From assembly GCF_012027725.1 (NCBI RefSeq), contig NZ_SJOU01000013.1:1-64000 (forward strand): 64,000 nucleotides of DNA, given 5' to 3'. This document shows, piece by piece, positions 33,595 through 41,340 of this stretch. Position 1 is the first letter of the stretch; each line of letters begins with the position of its first letter. The notes beneath the pieces were generated by a model. That model was given only the letters and a program-made list of their open reading frames with translations. It was not told where the DNA came from and did not search any database. The DNA is from Olsenella sp. SW781 (lineage in GTDB: Bacteria; Actinomycetota; Coriobacteriia; Coriobacteriales; Atopobiaceae). The translations under genes were made by a program, and so were the position numbers.

Positions 33595-33658
33595 GAGTGA
33601 CGGCTTTTGGACGGACGAGGGCCTCAAAGGTCGTCCATCCGTCCAAAAGCCGTCACTC
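33595..33658. repeat. Inverted repeat (GAGTGACG..TTTTGGACGGA family)
   Basis: Arms beginning GAGTGACGGCTTTTGGACGG and the complement ending at 33658. It lies between the convergent HAD gene and murE. Same family as 25068-25132. Confidence 0.88.
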
Positions 33659-33701
33659 GGCGTATGCGGCGTATTCGCGTACGGAGGCGGCCGGCCAGGC
33701 G

Positions 33702-35228
33702 CTACGCCGGATGCCGCTCGTCGTGGGCGGCCACGCCCCGGCGCGCGAGCTCGCAGTCGGAGACGCAGGGAACAAAGCCGTCGCGCGTGAGCTGGTAGGC
33801 CTCGTGGCCCTTGGCGAGGAGCAGGACGACGCTCTTCTCGCCCTCCGCGAGCTCGAAGGCTCGGGCCGCCGCGGCCTCGCGGTCGATCACGATCTCGTGG
33901 GGATAGCCCTCCGGGAGCGACCGCTCCATCTCGTGGCAGATGTCGAGCGGGTCCTCCGTCCAGGGGTCGTCCGCGGTGAGCACCACGTAGTCCGCATAGC
34001 GGGCGGCGACCTCGGGGAGCTCGTGGCGGCGCTCCCGCGCCTTGCCGCCCACCGCCCCGAAGACGGCGATCACGCGGGCGCCCGTGAAGGTGCCCGCGAC
34101 GGCGGAGAGCAGCGACTCGAAGGCGAGCTTGTTGTGCGCGTAATCGACGATGGCGGTGAGCTGGCGGTCGACGCTGCGATAGAACTCCATGCGTCCGGGG
34201 ACGCGCGTTTGCGCGAGGCCCTCCGCGATGGCGTCGGGCCCGACGCCCAGCAGATGCGCGGAGAGCGCCGCGGCGAGCGCGTTGGAGACGCTGAAGTCCC
34301 CCGGGAAGGGAAGCTGTACGCGGCGCTCCCAGCCGTCGAGGTGCAGCGTGAAGGCAACGCCCTCCTCCGAGTGCGCGATGCCGTCCGCCCAGGCGTCCGC
34401 CTCGGGGTGGTCGATCCCAAACGTGAGCGTGCGCGGGGCGCGGGAGGCCGCCTCGAGGACACGGCCTGCATGGTCCGAGTCCAGGTTCACGACCGCGGTC
34501 TCGCACTGCGAGAAGATCTTGAGCTTGGAGGTGAAGTAGTCCTCGAAGTCGGCGTGCTCGACGGGGGAGATGTGGTCGAGGCCGATGTTGAGGAAGCAGG
34601 CCACGTCGAGGCCCACGCCATAGGTGCGGTCGTACTTGAGCGCCTGGCTCGAGACCTCCATCACCAGGGCGGCGAGCCCCGCCTCGCGCGCGTTGGCGAG
34701 GTGACGCCAGAGGTCCGGCGCCTCGGGCGTGGTGTTTCTCGAGGGCTCGTCCGCACGGCCGTCGAAGGTCTCCACGGTGCCGATCATGCCGCAGCTCTTC
34801 TCGCCGCGCGCCGCGTCCACGATGGAGCGGAGCATGTAGGCCGTCGTGGTCTTGCCCTTGGTGCCCGTGATGCCTACGGTGGGCAGGTCGCGGTCTGGGT
34901 GGCCGAAGGCCTCGGCGGAGGCGATTGCCATGGCGCGGCGCAGGTCGGAGGCCACGAGGGCGGGGACGCCCTGCGCATGGGCGGCAAGCTCGTCCGCGTG
35001 CGCGGTGTCGCAGAGGTACGCCGTGGCGCCTGCGGCGAGCGCCGACTCGAGGAACGCGGGCCTGAAGGCCGCCCCCTTGCAGACGAAGAGGTCGCCGGGC
35101 CGGACGGAGCGCGAGTCGCAGGAGGCGCCCGTCACGGGCACGGCGTCGTTGCCGGCGGGGATGGACGAGGCAAGCGTCCCGGAGGCCTCGAGCGCCCGCG
35201 CGATGTCTGTGAGCGTAATAGTCTTCAT
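33702..35228 (-). CDS. murE: UDP-MurNAc-L-Ala-D-Glu ligase (MurE-type), unusual specificity motif
   Basis: Mur ligase adding the third amino acid of the peptidoglycan stem peptide. The 508-aa protein has ATP site TGTKGKTT (121-128), NTTPEAPDL, the carbamylated-Lys region YFTSKLK (Lys235) and the C-terminal ligase domain. The diaminopimelate-recognition motif DNPR is replaced by Asp420-Asp421-Pro-Trp423 (ADDPWTEDP), so the added residue may not be meso-DAP. Its -10 lies 7 nt before the ATG, implying a leaderless mRNA. It is convergent with the HAD gene and divergent from tRNA-Val. Confidence 0.9.
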   Translation of the reverse strand: MKTITLTDIARALEASGTLASSIPAGNDAVPVTGASCDSRSVRPGDLFVCKGAAFRPAFLESALAAGATAYLCDTAHADELAAHAQGVPALVASDLRRAMAIASAEAFGHPDRDLPTVGITGTKGKTTTAYMLRSIVDAARGEKSCGMIGTVETFDGRADEPSRNTTPEAPDLWRHLANAREAGLAALVMEVSSQALKYDRTYGVGLDVACFLNIGLDHISPVEHADFEDYFTSKLKIFSQCETAVVNLDSDHAGRVLEAASRAPRTLTFGIDHPEADAWADGIAHSEEGVAFTLHLDGWERRVQLPFPGDFSVSNALAAALSAHLLGVGPDAIAEGLAQTRVPGRMEFYRSVDRQLTAIVDYAHNKLAFESLLSAVAGTFTGARVIAVFGAVGGKARERRHELPEVAARYADYVVLTADDPWTEDPLDICHEMERSLPEGYPHEIVIDREAAAARAFELAEGEKSVVLLLAKGHEAYQLTRDGFVPCVSDCELARRGVAAHDERHPA

Positions 35229-35235
35229 ACGAGTT

Positions 35236-35241
35236 AGTATA
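35236..35241 (-). promoter_or_regulatory. -10 element of murE, leaderless configuration
   Basis: TATACT on the minus strand, separated from the murE ATG (35228) by only AACTCGT. The transcript should begin at or within 1-2 nt of the start codon. No ribosome site can fit. Confidence 0.6.
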
Positions 35242-35266
35242 GCCGCGTCTCGGCGACGCTGCGCCG

Positions 35267-35277
35267 TATGCTAGACT
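35267..35277 (+). promoter_or_regulatory. -10 region of tRNA-Val
   Basis: Overlapping candidates TATGCT (35267-35272) and TAGACT (35272-35277), 11-16 nt before the tRNA. Confidence 0.5.
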
Positions 35278-35287
35278 GCAGGTGCTC

Positions 35288-35363
35288 GGGCGATTGGCGC
35301 AGCGGCTAGCGCAGGTGCCTTACACGCACAAGGTCGGCGGTTCGAACCCGTCATCGCCCACCA
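35288..35363 (+). tRNA. tRNA-Val (anticodon TAC)
   Basis: 76 nt. GGGCGAT pairs with ATCGCCC, the anticodon loop CTTACAC gives TAC, T-loop GGTTCGAAC, and the CCA end is encoded. Confidence 0.96.
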
Positions 35364-35373
35364 GCCATCCTCC

Positions 35374-35407
35374 GGCCCCCGCCCGCCTCGCGCGGCGGGG
35401 GCCTTTT
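35374..35407 (+). terminator. Intrinsic terminator after tRNA-Val
   Basis: GGCCCCCGCC (35374-35383) pairs with GGCGGGGGCC (35394-35403), followed by TTTT. Confidence 0.92.
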
Positions 35408-35429
35408 CGTGCCGGCCGACGGCAGCTGC

Positions 35430-35512
35430 TAGAATTAATCCGCCCTGTGGAAGGGTCCGGATGAAAAAGTGCAGGTCGCTGAAACGCCAGTCGCCCACAG
35501 GGCGGATTAATT
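35430..35512 (+). promoter_or_regulatory. rph promoter region spanned by an 18-bp-arm inverted repeat
   Basis: TAGAAT (35430-35435) is a good -10. AATTAATCCGCCCTGTGG (35433-35450) is the exact reverse complement of 35495-35512, which ends just before the rph ribosome site. Transcription would start inside the left arm. The 44-nt loop shows no recognised riboswitch. Confidence 0.6.
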
Positions 35513-35527
35513 TTGAGGGGAGATGCC

Positions 35528-36259
35528 ATGACGGAAGAGTCCACCCGCTCATATGGCCGCACGGCCTCGGAGATGCGCCCGGTCACGCTCACGCCCGGCG
35601 TCATGAAGAACGCCGACGGGTCGTGCCTCGCGGAGTTCGGCGACACGCGCGTGCTTTGCTCGGCGACGGTGGAGGAGAGCGTGCCCAACTGGCGCAAGGG
35701 GTCACATGCGGGCTGGGTCACCGCGGAGTACGCGATGCTGCCGGCCTCGACCAACCGGCGCACGCCGCGCGAGTATCGCGGTCGCAAGGGCCGATCCATG
35801 GAGATCGAGCGCCTCATCGGGCGGAGCCTGCGCGCGGTCACGCGCCTCGACCGCCTGGGGGAGATCACGATCACGCTGGACTGCGACGTCATCCAGGCGG
35901 ACGGCGGCACCCGCACCGCGTCGATCACCGGTGCGTGGGTGGCGCTTCACCAGGCGCTGCTCGGACTCGTGGAGGCCGGGAAGCTTCCACGCCTGCCCCT
36001 TACGGGCCGCGTCGCCGCCGTCTCCGCGGGCGTGGTGGACGGCATCGCCCTGCTCGACCTCGACTACCCCGAGGACTCCCATGCTGAGGTTGACCTTAAC
36101 CTCGTGGGTACCGCCGCCGGGGATATTGTCGAGGTGCAGGGCACCGGCGAGCGCGCCTGCTTCGACCGCGCGCAGCTGGACGCGCTCTTGGACCTCGGCC
36201 AGGATGGCATCGCCCGCCTCACCGACCTTCAGGCCCAGGTGACCGGCTTCAGCCTGTAG
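35528..36259 (+). CDS. rph: Ribonuclease PH
   Basis: RNase PH is a phosphorolytic 3'-5' exonuclease trimming tRNA 3' ends. The 243-aa protein has GSCLAEFGDTRVLCSATVEE, the catalytic stretch RKGSHAGWVTAEYAMLP, TNRRTPREYRGRKGRSMEIE, and the phosphate-binding DCDVIQADGGTRTASITGA. ATG 35528 follows GAGGGGAGATGCC. rdgB follows 80 nt later, the usual rph-rdgB order. Confidence 0.97.
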   Translation: MTEESTRSYGRTASEMRPVTLTPGVMKNADGSCLAEFGDTRVLCSATVEESVPNWRKGSHAGWVTAEYAMLPASTNRRTPREYRGRKGRSMEIERLIGRSLRAVTRLDRLGEITITLDCDVIQADGGTRTASITGAWVALHQALLGLVEAGKLPRLPLTGRVAAVSAGVVDGIALLDLDYPEDSHAEVDLNLVGTAAGDIVEVQGTGERACFDRAQLDALLDLGQDGIARLTDLQAQVTGFSL

Positions 36260-36284
36260 GTGGGCGCGGGCCCGCCGACCAAAG

Positions 36285-36315
36285 TGCCTAAAAGGGGCCT
36301 GTCCCCTTTTAGGCA
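36285..36315. repeat. Short palindrome of the GGGGCCTGTCCCC type
   Basis: 13-bp arms TGCCTAAAAGGGG and CCCCTTTTAGGCA around CCTGT. The arms are identical to part of the 36-bp arms at 60300-60385. Confidence 0.88.
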
Positions 36316-36339
36316 AGTTTTCTGACCAAAGGAGGAACG

Positions 36340-36963
36340 ATGGCAGAGATCAGCATCGCCGAGCTGGACCCCGAGCGCACCGTGGTCGTGGCCACGGGCA
36401 ACGCGCACAAGGTCGTCGAGATAGAGACCATCCTCGCGCCCGTGATGCCGGGCGTTCGCTTTGTCGCCCTCGGGGAGCTGGGCGACTTCCCCGACCCGGT
36501 GGAGGACGGGGACACGTTCTTCGACAACGCCCTCATCAAGGCGCGCGCGGCACAGAAGGAGACGGGCCTTCCCATGGCCGTGGCCGACGACTCCGGCCTC
36601 TGTGTGGACGCCCTGGACGGCGCCCCCGGGATCTTCTCCGCGCGCTGGGCCGGCGAGCATGGCAATGACGCCGCCAACAACGAGAAACTCATGGCACAGA
36701 TGGCGGGCGTGCCCGACTCCGAGCGCACCGCGCGCTTCCACTCCAGCGTTGTCCTGGTGCGCGGCGATGAGGTTCTGCGCGGGGATGGCGACTGCGAGGG
36801 CCTCGTTGGCCACGAGCCTCGCGGAGAGCACGGCTTCGGCTACGATCCGCTCTTCCTGCCCGCGGAGACGCCGGGCCGCACGATGGCCGAGCTCGCGCTG
36901 GACGAGAAGAACCTGATCTCGCATCGCTTCCATGCCCTTGAGGACCTCGCCGACAAGCTGTAG
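36340..36963 (+). CDS. rdgB: RdgB/HAM1 non-canonical purine NTP pyrophosphatase
   Basis: Hydrolyses XTP, ITP and dITP to keep them out of nucleic acids. The 207-aa protein has VVATGNAHKVVEIETIL at the N-terminus, DTFFDNALIKARAA, the active-site VADDSGLCVDALDGAPGIFSAR (central part), and GFGYDPLF. AAAGGAGGAACG precedes ATG 36340. It is downstream of rph with a palindrome between them. Confidence 0.97.
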   Translation: MAEISIAELDPERTVVVATGNAHKVVEIETILAPVMPGVRFVALGELGDFPDPVEDGDTFFDNALIKARAAQKETGLPMAVADDSGLCVDALDGAPGIFSARWAGEHGNDAANNEKLMAQMAGVPDSERTARFHSSVVLVRGDEVLRGDGDCEGLVGHEPRGEHGFGYDPLFLPAETPGRTMAELALDEKNLISHRFHALEDLADKL

Positions 36964-37041
36964 CACAGCCCGTCAGCTGCCCGCCCGCGGCGTTTTTGCA
37001 CCGCTCGCCCAAAAGGGTGGCGAAACACGTTAGAAATGAGG

Positions 37042-37224
37042 CACAATCGGTAACCGTCCGGGATGAGGAGTCCCGGTTCGTCGTGGACGGGCAGGGGCCT
37101 CGACGCGACGAGTCCTTCTCATAGCTTTTGGCGACCTCGCCCTGGTGGTCGCAGTCACATTGGCCGCGGCCGATGGGGCCGCACGGCGGGCGGGGAGCTT
37201 GCCGGTCTATGGAAGGGATGCGTT
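37042..37224 (+). promoter_or_regulatory. Structured leader of nagB
   Basis: From a possible -10 (CACAAT, 37042-37047) to the nagB start, about 175 nt with several predicted stems: CCGTCC/GGACGG enclosing GGGA..TCCC near 37052-37092, GCGACC/GGTCGC near 37131-37153, and a GCCGCGGCCG-rich element near 37162. It does not match a riboswitch or ribozyme consensus I know. It could be an attenuator or an unclassified RNA. Confidence 0.4.
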
Positions 37225-37959
37225 ATGAGAATCGTTCGCGCCAAGGATTACGAGGACATGAGCCGCAAGGCCGCCGCCATCATCGCGGCCGAGGTCACCC
37301 TCAAGCCCGACTGCGTGCTCGGCCTTGCCACGGGCTCCACGCCCATCGGCACCTACCAGAACCTCGTTGCCGCCTATGAGGCCGGCGAGCTCGACTTCTC
37401 CGAGGTCAAGACCTACAACCTCGACGAGTACCGCGGCCTGCCCGGCGACCACGAGCAGAGCTATCGCTACTTCATGAACGTGAACCTCTTCGACCACGTG
37501 AACATCGACAAGGCCAACACCCACGTGCCCGACGGCCTGATGGAGGACTACGAGGCCGCCTGCGCCGAGTACGACGCCGCCGTCGCCGCCGCCGGCAACC
37601 AGGACCTCCAGCTCCTGGGCATCGGCAACAACGGCCACATCGGCTTCAACGAGCCCGGCGACGCCTTCGTCAAGGGCACCCACTGCGTGGACCTCACCGA
37701 GTCCACCATCCAGGCCAACAGCCGTCTCTTCGACAGCATCGACGACGTGCCGCGTCAGGCGTTCTCCATGGGCATCGGCACCATCATGGCCGCCAAGAGG
37801 ATTCTCGTCGTGGCCAACGGCGACGCCAAGGCCCAGGCGGTGCACGACATGATCTATGGCCCGATCACGCCGTCCTGCCAGGCCTCCATCCTGCAGCTGC
37901 ACCCCAACGTGGTGGTCGTGGCCGACGAGGCCGCGCTCGCCAAGTGCCCGGAGGCGTAG
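37225..37959 (+). CDS. nagB: Glucosamine-6-phosphate deaminase
   Basis: NagB converts glucosamine-6-phosphate to fructose-6-phosphate and ammonia, feeding amino sugars to glycolysis. The 244-aa protein has GLATGSTPIGTYQNL, the active-site YNLDEYRGL segment with the catalytic Asp/Glu, LLGIGNNGHIGFNEP, and KAQAVHDMIYGPI. ATG 37225 is preceded by GAAGGGATGCGTT. No other nag gene is nearby. Confidence 0.96.
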   Translation: MRIVRAKDYEDMSRKAAAIIAAEVTLKPDCVLGLATGSTPIGTYQNLVAAYEAGELDFSEVKTYNLDEYRGLPGDHEQSYRYFMNVNLFDHVNIDKANTHVPDGLMEDYEAACAEYDAAVAAAGNQDLQLLGIGNNGHIGFNEPGDAFVKGTHCVDLTESTIQANSRLFDSIDDVPRQAFSMGIGTIMAAKRILVVANGDAKAQAVHDMIYGPITPSCQASILQLHPNVVVVADEAALAKCPEA

Positions 37960-37990
37960 GCGCGCGTCGCGCATCTTTCGTCCGTCAGGG

Positions 37991-38020
37991 GGGGCGATTC
38001 CCGGCAGGGGATCGCCCCTT
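37991..38020 (+). terminator. Terminator-like hairpin after nagB
   Basis: GGGGCGAT (37991-37998) pairs with ATCGCCCC (38011-38018), followed by TT only. A one-base variant of the 12-mer (GTCCTTCTCGCC) follows at 38031-38042. Confidence 0.65.
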
Positions 38021-38084
38021 CGTCATGCGGGTCCTTCTCGCCCGACCCTTGTCCGAGCCGGCATGCTCGCGAGCGTGTTCCGGG

Positions 38085-38194
38085 AGTGCGGCCGCACTGG
38101 GCGTGAAAGGGACGCCGGTGCGGCCCGATGGGGCCGATACGCCGGGAAGTGCCCGCCGCGACGCCGGGGACCGACCGCACTCGCGAGTGCGGTC
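38085..38194. repeat. Cluster of AGTGCGG palindromes
   Basis: AGTGCGGCCGCACT (38085-38098) and the perfect 22-bp palindrome at 38173-38194 (GACCGCACTCGCGAGTGCGG plus TC) share AGTGCGG, with further single copies at about 38200. The 303-nt interval 37960-38262 holds this, the nagB hairpin and a 12-mer variant, and no gene. Confidence 0.75.
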
Positions 38195-38262
38195 AGCGAG
38201 TGCGGTCCGGGAGCGAGTCCGCACGCGTGCCCGCGTGGCGCCGCGCGGCAGGGGCCCGCCCC

Positions 38263-39069
38263 CTACCAGATCGTGAGCGGCCAGTCCTGTGCGGCGCAGC
38301 AGAGGCTGAGCCGCCCGTCGGGCGTGCGCGCCTCGGTGAAGGCGTCGTTCGCCGCCTCTGCGCCGACCGCCCCCGCGAGCGTGCGCATGCAGACGCTCGG
38401 CCGGTTGTTCTCCTGCGAGAGGTGCATGGCCACGACGGTCTCGGTGTCCTCTCCCACAAGCGAGCCCAGGGCGTCGGCCGCCTGGGCGTTGGAGAGGTGG
38501 CCGGTCCGCCCCGCCACGCGCGCCTTGAGATAGCCGGGGTACGGCCCCGTGGCGAGCATGCGCTCGTCGTGGTTGGACTCGAGGGCGAGGATGCGCACGC
38601 CCGCGAGCGCCCCGAGCGCCTCGGGGCCGAGCTCGCCGGTGTCGGTGCAGAACCCGAGCGCGTCGTCGCCGGTCGAGAACCGAAACCCCATCGGGTCCGC
38701 GACGTCGTGCGAGGTGGGGAAGGCCTGCACCCGCATGCCGGCCAGCTCGAAGGAGTCGGCGTGCCCCACGATGGTGAAGGGCAGCGCGGAGAGGTACGGG
38801 CGGGCGGCGGCCGTGCCCGCGGTGGTCACGAGCTCGCCCTCGAAGTGGTTGCAGAAGACGGTGAGCCCGCCCACGTGGTCGGAGTGCTCGTGGGTGAGCA
38901 GGACGGCGCGGACCTCGCCCATGTCCAGCCCGAGCTCCTCCGCCCGGGCGAGAAGCGCCCTGCGCGAGATGCCGCAGTCCACGAGGACGGACCCCTCGGG
39001 CCCCTCCACGACGGCGGCGTTTCCCTTGGAGCCGCTGGCCAGGACGTGCAGGTGAATCTCGGGGGTCAT
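38263..39069 (-). CDS. Metallo-beta-lactamase-fold hydrolase (WalJ/YycJ-like)
   Basis: A 268-aa protein with the Zn-binding motif THEHSDHVGG, LASGSKGNAAVV at the N-terminus and later ligands in SHD, TDTGE and HLSQENN. This pattern matches the YycJ/WalJ group, 5'-3' exonuclease-like hydrolases often encoded near cell-wall regulators. ATG 39069 is preceded by AGAGGACGCCC; longer in-frame forms are not supported. It is divergent from tilS. Confidence 0.88.
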   Translation of the reverse strand: MTPEIHLHVLASGSKGNAAVVEGPEGSVLVDCGISRRALLARAEELGLDMGEVRAVLLTHEHSDHVGGLTVFCNHFEGELVTTAGTAAARPYLSALPFTIVGHADSFELAGMRVQAFPTSHDVADPMGFRFSTGDDALGFCTDTGELGPEALGALAGVRILALESNHDERMLATGPYPGYLKARVAGRTGHLSNAQAADALGSLVGEDTETVVAMHLSQENNRPSVCMRTLAGAVGAEAANDAFTEARTPDGRLSLCCAAQDWPLTIW

Positions 39070-39152
39070 GGGCGTCCTCTCGCTGTCGTACACTCTTCCC
39101 GTGCGGCGCCCTTCGGGCCGCACGTACTAGGGTAGCCGTTGGGAGGCAGCGC

Positions 39153-40661
39153 ATGCCAAGTGTTTCTCGCCGATACGCCACGGGCCGCAACCGCTTTGCC
39201 CGGCCGAGCGGCCGGCCGGACGAGGAGCGGGCCGCCCCCGTGGTGCTCATGGTCTCGGGAGGGGCGGACTCGACGGCCCTGCTCGTGCTCGCCGCGACCT
39301 CCGCGCTCGACATCGAGGACGGCCGCGGCGCCGCCCGCATCGCCCGAGAGCGGCTGCACGTGCTCCACGTCAACCACGGCCTGCGCGGCCTGGACGCCAA
39401 AGAGGACGAGGAGTTCGTCCGGGACCTCGCCGCGCGCTTCGGCATCCCCTGCACGATCCGGCGCGTGGACGTGGCGGCGCTCGCCGCGTCAACGCCCGGC
39501 GGCAACGTGGAGAACGCCGGGCGCGAGGCGCGCTATGCGGAGGCGAGCCGCCTCGCGAACGAGCTCTCCTCCCGCTTCGGCACGCCGCGCTCGGCCGCGC
39601 GCATCGTGACGGCGCACACCGCGGACGACCGCGCCGAGACCTTCCTCATGAACGCCATCCGGGGCACGGGTGCGGCTGGCCTCTCGTCCATCCCGCGCCG
39701 CCGCAACCGCATCGTGCGCCCGCTGCTCGACCGAACGCACGCGGAGCTCTGCGACCTGCTGCGCATGCGCGGAATCGTCTGGCGCGAGGACGGCACCAAC
39801 GAGGACACCCACTACCTGCGCGCCTTCGTGCGCCACGAGCTGCTGCCCATCGCCCGAGAGCGCAACCCGCGCGTGGTCGCGAGCCTGTCGACGACCTGCG
39901 ACATCCTCTCCGAGGAGGACGCCTACCTCACCTCCGTCGCGGCGCGCGTCCTGCGCGAGCTCACGCGCCGCGAAGCCGAGGGGCTCGTCGTGCTCGACGC
40001 CGCGCGCCTCGCGGCGACCGAGGTCGCCATCGCGCGCCGGGTGGTCCGCCAGGCGATCCTCTCCGTCTGCCCGGATGCCCGCCTCGAGGCGCGGCACGTG
40101 GCCGCGGCGCTGGCGCGCGTCGCTGCGGGGGAGGGCTCGCTGACCGTGCCGATGGGCGCGGACGTGCGCGTTGAGCACGGGCTTCTCGCCATCCGGGCGC
40201 GCATCGCCCCGCCTGCGCCGGCCGCGGCGTGGCTCGAGGTGCCCGGCAGGCTGGAGTTCCCGGACGGGCGCGCGCTCACGGCGCGCGTGCTGCGCGTTCC
40301 CGAGGGGACGGACGCGGCGGCGCACGCCCGGGCGCACGGGCTCGAGTGGGAGGGGTCCTCCGTCCTGCTCGACGCCGTGGCGGCCGGCGTTGACCCGGCG
40401 CGCGGAGGGCGGCTCTGGGTCGACGTTCCCCATGCGGGCGAGGTGCTCTGCCCCCTGGGCATGCACGGACAGTCCAAGAAGCTCTCCGACCTGCTCGGCG
40501 AGGCTCGCATCCCCGTTGCGGAGCGCGCGCTTCTGCCCGTCGTGCACACCTCGCCCACGGGCTCGGTCGTGTGGGTGGCGGGCGTGCGCGCGGACGAGCG
40601 CGTGCGGTGCGGCGCGCAGACGAGATGGATGCTGGAGTTGACGCTCGTCGTGGGCGAGTAG
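39153..40661 (+). CDS. tilS: tRNA(Ile)-lysidine synthetase
   Basis: TilS converts C34 of tRNA-Ile(CAU) to lysidine. The 502-aa protein has the PP-loop VSGGADS (34-40), HVNHGLRG, the GREARYAEA region and HTADDRAETFLMNAIRGTG, then a C-terminal domain (about 390-502). tilS-hpt-ftsH is a common order and is seen here. The N-terminus has about 28 Arg-rich residues before the PP-loop. A hairpin at 39101-39123 lies in the divergent promoter region. Confidence 0.95.
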   Translation: MPSVSRRYATGRNRFARPSGRPDEERAAPVVLMVSGGADSTALLVLAATSALDIEDGRGAARIARERLHVLHVNHGLRGLDAKEDEEFVRDLAARFGIPCTIRRVDVAALAASTPGGNVENAGREARYAEASRLANELSSRFGTPRSAARIVTAHTADDRAETFLMNAIRGTGAAGLSSIPRRRNRIVRPLLDRTHAELCDLLRMRGIVWREDGTNEDTHYLRAFVRHELLPIARERNPRVVASLSTTCDILSEEDAYLTSVAARVLRELTRREAEGLVVLDAARLAATEVAIARRVVRQAILSVCPDARLEARHVAAALARVAAGEGSLTVPMGADVRVEHGLLAIRARIAPPAPAAAWLEVPGRLEFPDGRALTARVLRVPEGTDAAAHARAHGLEWEGSSVLLDAVAAGVDPARGGRLWVDVPHAGEVLCPLGMHGQSKKLSDLLGEARIPVAERALLPVVHTSPTGSVVWVAGVRADERVRCGAQTRWMLELTLVVGE

Positions 40662-40732
40662 CAGGCCGTGCGCTATTCTGGAACAATCGAGCCGCCGTGG
40701 GGCGTCGGGTGACGCCCGGAAAGGGGAGTGCC

Positions 40733-41284
40733 ATGGAGTCGATGCACCCCGACGTTCAGGGGATTCTGCTCAGCGAGAAGGACATCCACGACGTCGTGAG
40801 CCGCATGGGCGCGGAGATCTCTCGCGACTATGCCGACAAGAACCCGCTGGTCGTGGCCGTTCTGCGGGGTGCCGTCGTCTTCATGGCAGACCTCATGCGC
40901 GCGATCGACTGCCCGATGGCCATCGACTTCATGGCGGTGTCGAGCTACGGCGAGGGCGCCAAGAGCTCGGGCGTCGTGCGGATCGTGAAGGACCTCGACA
41001 CCAAGATCGAGGGGCGCAACGTCCTTATCGTCGAGGACATCCTCGACTCCGGCCTCACGCTCTCCTACCTCATGCGCATGCTCTCCAACCGCAACCCGGC
41101 CTCCATCGAGGTCGCGGCGTTCCTCGTGAAGGACGTGCCGGGCAACCGTCCCGCCGTCACCCCGCGCTACGTGGGCGCCCACGTGCCCGACGAGTTCATC
41201 GTGGGCTATGGCCTCGACTTCGCGGAGCGCTACCGCAACCTGCCCTACATCGGCATCCTCAAGCCCGAGGTCTACCAGAAGTAA
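40733..41284 (+). CDS. hpt: Hypoxanthine phosphoribosyltransferase
   Basis: Salvages hypoxanthine/guanine with PRPP. The 183-aa protein has the PRPP loop VLIVEDILDSGLTLSYL, VAVLRGAVVFMADLM, and the C-terminal DEFIVGYGLDFAERYRNLPY. ATG 40733 follows AAAGGGGAGTGCC. ftsH begins 56 nt after its stop. Confidence 0.97.
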   Translation: MESMHPDVQGILLSEKDIHDVVSRMGAEISRDYADKNPLVVAVLRGAVVFMADLMRAIDCPMAIDFMAVSSYGEGAKSSGVVRIVKDLDTKIEGRNVLIVEDILDSGLTLSYLMRMLSNRNPASIEVAAFLVKDVPGNRPAVTPRYVGAHVPDEFIVGYGLDFAERYRNLPYIGILKPEVYQK

Positions 41285-41340
41285 GACGCCCGGCCCGCGG
41301 CCGGTGGGCGAGAGGCCCGTCACGCATCGTAAGGAGTACC

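Noticed and set aside
37049-37224. Hammerhead or glmS-type ribozyme in the nagB leader
   Set aside because: The required core sequences (for example CTGATGA with GAAA) are not present.
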